Shown: positions 58,201-64,000 of the stretch, one piece after another
How the letters are laid out: each line of letters opens with the position of its first letter
Position numbering within the stretch: position 1 is the stretch's first letter
Origin: Citricoccus sp. K5
GTDB taxonomy: Bacteria; Actinomycetota; Actinomycetes; Actinomycetales; Micrococcaceae
DNA: 64,000 nucleotides
Direction: 5' to 3'
Assembly: GCF_902506195.1 (NCBI RefSeq)
Contig: NZ_LR732817.1
Span: forward strand, 3,501,407 to 3,565,406
The notes under the pieces: model-generated
The model's database searches: none
Told to the model about the DNA's origin: nothing
What the model saw: only the letters and a program-made list of their open reading frames with translations
Program-made: the position numbers and the translations under genes

Positions 58201-58539
58201 TCAGGAGCGGACGAGACGTGCGATGGCGTCCGAGGCTTCTTTCATCTTGGCTTCGGCTTCGTCTCCGCCGAGCTGGGCGGCATCCACGACGCAGTGCTTC
58301 ATGTGGTCGTCCAGCAGTCCCAATGCGACCCCGCGCAGGGCGGAGGTGAGAGCAGAGACCTGCGTGAGGATGTCGATGCAGTACTTCTCTTCCTCGACCA
58401 TGCGGTGGATGCCGCGGGCCTGTCCTTCGATGCGCCTAAGACGGGCCAGGTACCGGTCCTTGTCGGAGATGTATCCGTGGTGCCCGGCATGGTGCGCGGC
58501 TTCGGTCGCTTCGGCGGGGGTGGTCATGGTGGTCTCCAC
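58201..58539 (-). CDS. csoR: CsoR-type copper-sensing repressor
   Basis: A 112-residue DUF156 four-helix repressor. Copper ligands Cys54 (EKYCIDIL), His79 and Cys83 (DDHMKHCV) give the x-Cys-His-Cys fingerprint of CsoR; a His-rich N terminus (AAHHAGHHGYI) adds metal affinity. RLRRIEGQARGIHRMVEEE is the DNA-binding helix. It is the last gene of the copper operon, and Cu(I) should release it from the two operators upstream of copZ. Confidence 0.93.
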   Translation of the reverse strand: METTMTTPAEATEAAHHAGHHGYISDKDRYLARLRRIEGQARGIHRMVEEEKYCIDILTQVSALTSALRGVALGLLDDHMKHCVVDAAQLGGDEAEAKMKEASDAIARLVRS

Positions 58540-58559
58540 TCGGTCAGGCGTCAGACGTT

Positions 58560-60881
58560 TCAGGTGGTTAGGGCGTGGGCCGGCTGGGATTCCGGCGCTG
58601 GACTGGCGGCCTGCACGGTAGTGCCGGCCTTGCTGGTGAAACCACGTAGCCGGAGGCTGTTGCCGACCACGAAGACGGACGAGAAGGCCATGGCCGCCCC
58701 GGCGAGCATCGGGTTCAGCAGGCCCAGGGCGGCCAGCGGAATCGCAGCGGTGTTGTAGGCGAACGCCCAGAACAGGTTGGTCTTGATCGTACCCAGGGTT
58801 TTGCGGGACAACCTGATCGCGTCCGCGGCGGCACGCAGGTCCCCGCGGACCAGGGTGATGTCGGCGGCCTCGATGGCCGCATCGGTACCGGTGCCCATGG
58901 CCAGGCCCAAATCCGCTTGGGCCAGGGCCGCGGCGTCGTTGACGCCGTCACCGACCATGGCCACGACCTGCCCCCGCTCCTGCAGCTCGGTGATGATGCG
59001 GACCTTGTCCTGGGGCATCACCTCGGCTAGAACTTCCTCGATGCCCACCTGGGCGGCGACCTGTTCGGCCACGGCACGGTTGTCACCGGTCAGCAGGATC
59101 GGCTTCAGGCCCAGGCTGCGGAAGAGGGCGATCGCCTCGGCGCTGGTGGCCTTGAGGGCATCGGCCACCACCAGCACACCGCGGACCTGCCCGTCCCAGG
59201 CCACGACGACGGCCGTCTGACCGGTGTACTCGGCTTGGGCCTTCGTGTCAGCCAGGTCCGCCGGCATGGTCAGGGACCAGTCGGCCAGCATGGTCTCGCG
59301 GCCAACGATGACCAGGTGTCCGTCGACCACGCCCTGCACGCCGCGGCCTTCGTGGTTGGCAAAGGCCTCGGGAACCGGCAGGGCTCCCACGCGTTCGGTG
59401 GCGCCGCGGGCGATGGCCTGGGCGATCGGGTGCTCGGAGGCGTCCTCCACGGCCCCGGCCAGGCGCAACAGCTCGTCCTGGCCGGTCCCGGCAGCGGGGT
59501 GCACGCCCTGCAGGGTCATCTTGCCGGTGGTGACGGTCCCGGTCTTGTCCAACACGATGGTGTCGACCTTGCGGGTCGATTCCAGCACCTCCGGGCCCTT
59601 GATGAGGATGCCCAGCTGGGCGCCGCGACCGGTGCCGACCAGCAGGGCAGTGGGGGTGGCCAGGCCCAGGGCGCAGGGGCAGGCGATGATCAGCACGGCC
59701 ACGGCGGCGGTGAACGCGGCGGCGGCCGGGAACCCGGCACCGAGCCAAGCGGCCAGGGTGGCCACCGCGATGGCGATCACGATGGGCACGAACACCCCGG
59801 AGATCCGGTCGGCCAACCGCTGGATTTCTGCCTTGCCGGTTTGGGCGTCCTCCACCAGCCTGGCCATCTGCGCCAACTGCGTGTCGGAGCCGATGCGGGT
59901 GGCGCGGACCACGAGCCGGCCGCCGGTGTTGACGGTCGCCCCGGTGACCGGGTCGCCCTCGGCGACCTCCACGGGCACGGACTCGCCGGTGAGCATCGAG
60001 GCGTCCACCGCGCTGCGGCCGGTGACCACGACGCCGTCGGTGGCGAACTTCTCCCCGGGACGCACCACGAACTCGTCGCCCACGGCCAGTTGGTCGGTGG
60101 GGATGCGGGTCTCGGCCCCGTCGCGCAGCACGGCCACGTCCTTCGCGCCCAGGTCCAGCAGCGCGCGCAGCGCGGCCCCGGCCTGGCGCTTGGAGCGCTT
60201 CTCGAAGTAGCGGCCGGCCAGGATGAACAGCAGCACCCCGGCGGCGACCTCGAGGTAGATGTTCCCGGCCCCGTCGGTGGGGGCCACGGACAGCTCGAAG
60301 GGGTGTGTCATCCCCGGGGTCCCTGCGGTGCCGAGGAACAGGGCGTAGAGGGACCACAGGAACGCCGCGATGGTGCCCATTGAGATCAGCGTGTCCATGG
60401 TGGCGGTGCCCTGGCGCAAGTTCATCCAGGCGGCCTTGTGGAACGGCCAGCCAGCCCAGACGATCACCGGTCCGGCCAGCGCCAAGGACAACCACTGCCA
60501 GTACTCGAACTGCAGGGCCGGGATCATCGACATGGCGATGACCGGGATGCCCAGCACCGCGGCGCCGATCAGCCGGTGCCGCAGGGACACCAGCTCGGCG
60601 TCGGGGTGGTCGTCTTCCCCGTCTTGGTCCTGCCGGCCGGTGCCGGGCAGTGTGGCGGCGTAGCCGGCCTTCTGAACCTCGGCGACCAGGGACTGGGGGT
60701 CGTAGCCAGCCGGGGCGCTGATCCGGGCTTTCTCGGTGGCGTAGTTCACCGCTGCGGTGACGCCCTCGAGCTTGTTGAGCTTGCGCTCAATCCGGTTCGC
60801 GCACGAGGCACAGGTCATTCCGCCGATCACCAGTTCGACGTCGGTACTGCCCGCCTCAGGCGTGACCAGGGGTGCAGACAT
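58560..60881 (-). CDS. copA: Copper-translocating P1B-type ATPase CopA
   Basis: About 773 residues from ATG 60881 (GAAGGA 8 bases upstream; the frame extends to 60929). One N-terminal HMA domain with Cys24-x-x-Cys27 (GGMTCASC), eight membrane helices, actuator loop [15 protein letters not shown], transport motif Cys-Pro-Cys in [15 protein letters not shown], phosphorylation site [14 protein letters not shown] locus ([10 protein letters not shown]) and [16 protein letters not shown]. It exports Cu(I) from the cytoplasm. It lies between the small membrane protein and csoR in one operon. Confidence 0.95.
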   Translation of the reverse strand: MSAPLVTPEAGSTDVELVIGGMTCASCANRIERKLNKLEGVTAAVNYATEKARISAPAGYDPQSLVAEVQKAGYAATLPGTGRQDQDGEDDHPDAELVSLRHRLIGAAVLGIPVIAMSMIPALQFEYWQWLSLALAGPVIVWAGWPFHKAAWMNLRQGTATMDTLISMGTIAAFLWSLYALFLGTAGTPGMTHPFELSVAPTDGAGNIYLEVAAGVLLFILAGRYFEKRSKRQAGAALRALLDLGAKDVAVLRDGAETRIPTDQLAVGDEFVVRPGEKFATDGVVVTGRSAVDASMLTGESVPVEVAEGDPVTGATVNTGGRLVVRATRIGSDTQLAQMARLVEDAQTGKAEIQRLADRISGVFVPIVIAIAVATLAAWLGAGFPAAAAFTAAVAVLIIACPCALGLATPTALLVGTGRGAQLGILIKGPEVLESTRKVDTIVLDKTGTVTTGKMTLQGVHPAAGTGQDELLRLAGAVEDASEHPIAQAIARGATERVGALPVPEAFANHEGRGVQGVVDGHLVIVGRETMLADWSLTMPADLADTKAQAEYTGQTAVVVAWDGQVRGVLVVADALKATSAEAIALFRSLGLKPILLTGDNRAVAEQVAAQVGIEEVLAEVMPQDKVRIITELQERGQVVAMVGDGVNDAAALAQADLGLAMGTGTDAAIEAADITLVRGDLRAAADAIRLSRKTLGTIKTNLFWAFAYNTAAIPLAALGLLNPMLAGAAMAFSSVFVVGNSLRLRGFTSKAGTTVQAASPAPESQPAHALTT

Positions 60882-60945
60882 GGGGTTCATCCTTCTTCCG
60901 GTGTCGCCGGGAGGTCCGGCCACACTCATTGATCCTTGGCCAGAG

Positions 60946-61167
60946 TCAGAGGTCGTCGTCCGTGTCGGCTGGCTCAGGCGATTCGGCGGGGGCGGGGTGT
61001 TCCTCCTGCCCGTCGGCGGGGTGCTGGTCCATCCGCAGCTCCTCAGCCTGCTGTATCCAGGCTGAGACCGTTTCGTCCGGCACTAGGGCTCCGCCGGCCG
61101 CGAAGGAACCAGCGAAGACCACCGCCAGCCCCGCAGCGTAGGCACCCAGCCGTCCGGCAGTATTCAC
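60946..61167 (-). CDS. Small membrane protein in the copper operon
   Basis: A 73-residue protein with one N-terminal helix ([20 protein letters not shown]) and an exported or cytoplasmic acidic tail ([20 protein letters not shown], ending DTDDDL) that has two His and one Met. Its ATG overlaps the copZ stop (ATGA), so it is made with CopZ. It could present copper to or from CopA, but no family is recognised. Confidence 0.7.
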   Translation of the reverse strand: MNTAGRLGAYAAGLAVVFAGSFAAGGALVPDETVSAWIQQAEELRMDQHPADGQEEHPAPAESPEPADTDDDL

Positions 61168-61376
61168 GCCGACCGCACCGCCTGGTAGCCAGCCTCCTGC
61201 ACCGCAGAGATGACCGCGGTTTCATCGACGGGTTCGGCGCCGGTGACCACGAGCGTCCCGTCCTGGTGGCTCACCTCGACCGACTCAACGCCGGGGACCT
61301 CCTCAACCTCTTCGCGCACCGACATCTCGCAATGCCCGCAGGTCATTCCGGTCACCTGAAATTCAGTGGTGTTCAT
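61164..61376 (-). CDS. copZ: Copper chaperone CopZ (HMA domain)
   Basis: A 70-residue single HMA domain protein with Cys13-Gly-His-Cys16 (VTGMTCGHCEMSV) binding Cu(I), and the usual VEVSHQDGTLVVTG strand. It carries copper in the cytoplasm to CopA. First gene of the minus-strand operon copZ - small membrane protein - copA - csoR, directly behind two CsoR-type operators. Confidence 0.93.
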   Translation of the reverse strand: MNTTEFQVTGMTCGHCEMSVREEVEEVPGVESVEVSHQDGTLVVTGAEPVDETAVISAVQEAGYQAVRSA

Positions 61377-61396
61377 GATCTCTCCCGATTGGACTT

Positions 61397-61445
61397 TATA
61401 CCCCAGGGGGGTACGTTACGGTCTTATTTATACCCGCAGGGGGTA
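61397..61445. promoter_or_regulatory. Two CsoR-type operators
   Basis: TATACCCCAGGGGGGTA (61397-61413) and ATACCCGCAGGGGGTA (61430-61445) both fit the CsoR pattern of TAC/TACCC and GGGTA arms around a GC-rich centre. They lie 21-69 bp before the copZ start in AT-richer DNA, so two repressor tetramers could cover the promoter. Confidence 0.8.
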
Positions 61446-61732
61446 TCCCTGTCAAGCACCATCGGGAAAGACAATGGACCAAGCTGGAATCGCCATCCGG
61501 CTCGCGATCGGCAGCGTGGGTGCCGTTGGCACCCACGCACAAAAGTGTCGAGCGTGGATTGCCAGCACGCACACCACTGACCTCAGGAAGAAGGCAAAAC
61601 GACTTGGGCTTGGCAGCCGCGTTCGTCTATGGAGTGATCAGGCTCCAGTCGGATCCGGTTCATGCCGATTACACAGCGCAATGCTGGATACGGGAGATCC
61701 TGAGCACGCATATCGGCAGTGGACGGTGCTTG
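61446..61732. other. Intergenic region with one hairpin
   Basis: No gene is seen. GCGTGGGTGCC (61514-61524) and GGCACCCACGC (61528-61538) form an 11-bp perfect stem with a GTT loop, about 195 bp after the stop of the DUF418-type gene; it may end that minus-strand transcript. Confidence 0.5.
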
Positions 61733-62944
61733 TTACCCGTTCCGTTCGGATGTCGTTTTCCGCGGCGGCAGGCGCAACAGTATCTCCAACGGGCCGGTCT
61801 GGAACCGTCGAGTCCAGAGCCAGGAGAAGACGACCGCTGCGGTGCACAGGACCGCCGTGACCAGGATCCCTTCGGCCAGGGAGCCCGGGCCTGGGCGGAC
61901 GATGACGGCCAGGGCCAGTAGGTGTCCCACGTAGACGGTCAGGGACAGCCGGCCGGTGGCCGCCAACACGGACAGGTGCCGGGACGCGAACCTTTCCCCC
62001 ATCAGGCACAGGCCCAGCACGAACAGCGCGGCACCGGAACTGGAGACCAGCCACAACGGCATCTGGGAATGGGCGGTTGCCGAGACGAGCCGATCTAGCC
62101 CCACGATCCGGCCCGGCGCGCCCAGGACCAGGATGAGGAGCTGCGAGAGCAGGTACGCGCCCACGGCTGCCACTGCACCCCACAACACCAGCCGTCGGTG
62201 CAGGGCCGGGTTCCTCAGGTCGATGCGTCCGAGCAGCATCCCTATCAGGAAGGGGGCCGCCCACACCACCAGCGGGTAAGACCCCGTGAAGAGGATGCCG
62301 CCCAGGATCTCAGCGGGTGGGTCCAGCAGGGTCGGCTCCGTGACCTGGAACGCGTCAGATTCCCTCCGCGCTGCCAGCCAGACCAGCGGGCCGAGGACCA
62401 GGGATGCGCCGGACAGGGCGGCCAGCAACCAGCCGGGTGCCTTCAGCAATGGCAGACAGGCGATAAAAAGGAGCCCATACAGGGGCAGGATCACACTCGC
62501 CTCATGGCCAGCCAACTGCAGGGCCAAGCCGCCGACCAGCAGCAGCGCCGCCCGCCACAGGAGGGTACGCCACGGCATGGACGCACCGCTGGGAGCGCGC
62601 ACGGACCGGGTCATGATGGATGTCCCGACCCCGGCCAAGAGCATGAACAGCAGGGAGGCCCGCCCCAGGGGGAGGTCGTACAGCGTGCCCAGGATGCCGT
62701 CGGCGCCCCGGGGGCCCACGTTGACGGCGATCATCCCGATGATTGCCATCGACCGGGCGACGTCCAGACCGACCAGTCGTCCACCTTGCCCTCTGCCGTC
62801 GGACTGTCCGTCGCTGGCGCGTCCCACGCTGGATCCGTGGGCGTCACGCCCCGGTTGACCGGTTCCGCCGTCGGACGGACGCGGGGTCCGCCGTTCACCG
62901 TCGGGCTGGTCGAAGGAAAAGGGGACAGTGCCCATGGCTGTCAT
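61733..62944 (-). CDS. DUF418/YeiB-like membrane protein
   Basis: A 403-residue membrane protein. A 55-residue hydrophilic, Gly/Ser/Asp-rich head precedes LVGLDVARSMAIIGMIAVNV, the typical start of DUF1624/DUF418 acyltransferase-like proteins, and about nine to ten helices; GRLSLTVYVGHLLALAVIV near the end is also characteristic. GGGAG stands 5 bases before ATG. The start overlaps the gamma-glutamyltransferase stop (ATGA), so the two are co-expressed. The substrate is unknown. Confidence 0.85.
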   Translation of the reverse strand: MTAMGTVPFSFDQPDGERRTPRPSDGGTGQPGRDAHGSSVGRASDGQSDGRGQGGRLVGLDVARSMAIIGMIAVNVGPRGADGILGTLYDLPLGRASLLFMLLAGVGTSIMTRSVRAPSGASMPWRTLLWRAALLLVGGLALQLAGHEASVILPLYGLLFIACLPLLKAPGWLLAALSGASLVLGPLVWLAARRESDAFQVTEPTLLDPPAEILGGILFTGSYPLVVWAAPFLIGMLLGRIDLRNPALHRRLVLWGAVAAVGAYLLSQLLILVLGAPGRIVGLDRLVSATAHSQMPLWLVSSSGAALFVLGLCLMGERFASRHLSVLAATGRLSLTVYVGHLLALAVIVRPGPGSLAEGILVTAVLCTAAVVFSWLWTRRFQTGPLEILLRLPPRKTTSERNG

Positions 62945-64000
62945 TCTGCTCCCGTCCGGGAGTCGGCGATGGCCACGTCTGCTTCCCGGCGGTTGTCCCT
63001 GGCACCGGTAATCTGACCGGTCTCGTAGTTGATCTCCAGGGCCTGCACGGAACCGAAGATCGCTTGGTCACGCTCGGTGCGCTGCAGTTCCCAGTCCCGT
63101 GCCGCGATCAGTTCGGCTAGCTCGGGGGAGGGCTCCTCCTCTACGGCCAGCACGCCGTCCTGCAGGTGGAATCGGGGTGCGTCCACGGCCTCCTGCAGCG
63201 TGGCGTCCCGCAGGCCCCACGCCACCAGCACGCCGGTGAGGATGTTCGGGATCTGGTGCCCGCCCGGGCTACCCAGCCCGAGCACCGGCCGGCCCTGATC
63301 GTCGAGCACCATGCTCGGGGCCGACCAGCTCACGGACTTGCGCCCCGGCTCCGGCTGGTTGGCCTCCGACTCCTCCGTGGCGAACCGGGAGAGTTGATTG
63401 TTGAGGAAGAACCCTCCCACGTACTCCGACTCGCTGCCGCCCCAGAAGCTCGTGAGCGTGTTGGTCATCGACACCGTGAAACCGTCCTGGTCCACCACAG
63501 TCAGGTGCGTCGTGTTCCCAGCCGTCACGGGCTGACCGGTGGCCTGCACCAATGCGTCCCCGGCACCGGGCACGGCGCCCTCGCGGGCGTCCGGCCCCGT
63601 GGAGGCGCTGGCGTCGGCTCCGCCGGCCAGCAGATTCACCTGCTCGGCGATCCGGGCGTTGGCTTCGGGATCCGTGATCCGATCGACGGGAACGTCCACG
63701 AAATCCGGGTCGCCGATCAGGTGCTTCACCGAACCCTCGGCCGCGATCCATGCCTCGGACAGCCGGTCTACGTATCCGGGGCTGCCGGGCTCGTGGCCGT
63801 CGATGCCCAAGGCCTCGGCGAGCTGCAACTGCTGGACCAGGGCCGCACCGGGCAGCGGAGGGGCAGCCGAGAGGACCTCGTAGTCTCCGACGACACCGCC
63901 GACCGGCACGACCTGCTCCGGCTCATAGGCGGCCAGGGAATCGGCGTCCAGACCGTCAACCCTGGTCAACTCCGCAGCCAGGCCGCCGGTATAGAAGGAC
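62941..64000 (-). CDS. ggt: Gamma-glutamyltransferase, C-terminal part (runs off the window)
   Basis: At least 352 residues are visible; the frame is open to the right edge (FYTGGLAAELTRVDGL, the usual FYxGxxA region). The autoprocessing site and nucleophile Thr are in GNTTHLTVVDQDG, and GSPGGHQIPN supplies the oxyanion Gly-Gly. SMTNTLTSFWG and MVLDDQGRPVLGLGSPG are typical. The N terminus with its export signal is outside. It hydrolyses gamma-glutamyl compounds outside the cell. Confidence 0.9.
   Translation of the reverse strand, partial: SFYTGGLAAELTRVDGLDADSLAAYEPEQVVPVGGVVGDYEVLSAAPPLPGAALVQQLQLAEALGIDGHEPGSPGYVDRLSEAWIAAEGSVKHLIGDPDFVDVPVDRITDPEANARIAEQVNLLAGGADASASTGPDAREGAVPGAGDALVQATGQPVTAGNTTHLTVVDQDGFTVSMTNTLTSFWGGSESEYVGGFFLNNQLSRFATEESEANQPEPGRKSVSWSAPSMVLDDQGRPVLGLGSPGGHQIPNILTGVLVAWGLRDATLQEAVDAPRFHLQDGVLAVEEEPSPELAELIAARDWELQRTERDQAIFGSVQALEINYETGQITGARDNRREADVAIADSRTGAE

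Noticed and set aside
61514-61538. Hairpin as a riboswitch or small RNA
   Set aside because: A plain 11-bp stem with a 3-base loop after a gene end is more simply a terminator.

Overview
The window is GC-rich DNA of an actinobacterium, most likely a member of Micrococcales (Micrococcaceae-like). The signs are the codon use, frequent GTG/TTG starts and ATGA overlaps, a CmtR-type metal sensor with the mycobacterial cysteine spacing, a DUF4307-like protein, and an actinobacterial/Firmicute-type SOS box. Genus and replicon cannot be settled from sequence alone. I found no rRNA, tRNA or CRISPR array.

Left part, about 1-43.5 kb, looks like ordinary chromosome arranged as catabolic islands. (1) 0.1-9.5 kb: an Old Yellow Enzyme faces a minus-strand operon (asparaginase-like amidohydrolase, PuuE/imidase-type deacetylase, MFS carrier, two SDRs, a small Cys protein). 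A LacI-type regulator is divergent, with two CG-centred palindromes between it and the operon; a Tat-exported M20 peptidase follows. I suggest, as inference, an imide or amide catabolic cluster. (2) 9.7-17.5 kb: YdeI-like protein, an ohrR-ohr-gpx peroxide operon with a clear operator, a zinc alcohol dehydrogenase, a giant LuxR/AAA regulator, a GNAT, and a 51-residue membrane protein. (3) 17.8-28.4 kb: a tricarboxylate island made of a GntR regulator, a TcuA-like flavoprotein, a CitA/CitB-type two-component system and the TctCBA transporter. A class A beta-lactamase-like hydrolase follows, paired with a paralogue that lacks the catalytic residues. (4) 28.5-43.5 kb: DoxX, winged-helix regulator, cyclodeaminase, AI-2E exporter, SWIM/SNF2 helicase, a frameshifted AbiEi-like gene bracketed by inverted palindromic repeats, a deiminase homologue without the catalytic Cys, a LysR regulator and PutA.

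Right part, about 43.5-61.5 kb, is an accessory metal-resistance and plasmid-like region. A module of P1B-ATPase, CmtR sensor, tiny upstream ORF, CcdA, DsbA-like protein and VKOR is present twice in mosaic form, with broken ATPase and DsbA copies. An identical block of exactly 127 bp occurs three times at the break points; this may be a real rearrangement or an assembly-graph artefact. Then come a DUF4307 protein, a toxin-antitoxin pair whose toxin has an in-frame stop, an SOS-controlled umuDC operon with an SRAP peptidase, a ribbon-helix-helix protein and a ParA remnant cut by a complete IS5-family element, a lipoprotein, a second VKOR, and a copZ-(small membrane protein)-copA-csoR copper operon with two CsoR-type operators.

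The last 2.3 kb holds a DUF418-type membrane protein coupled to a gamma-glutamyltransferase that runs off the right edge.
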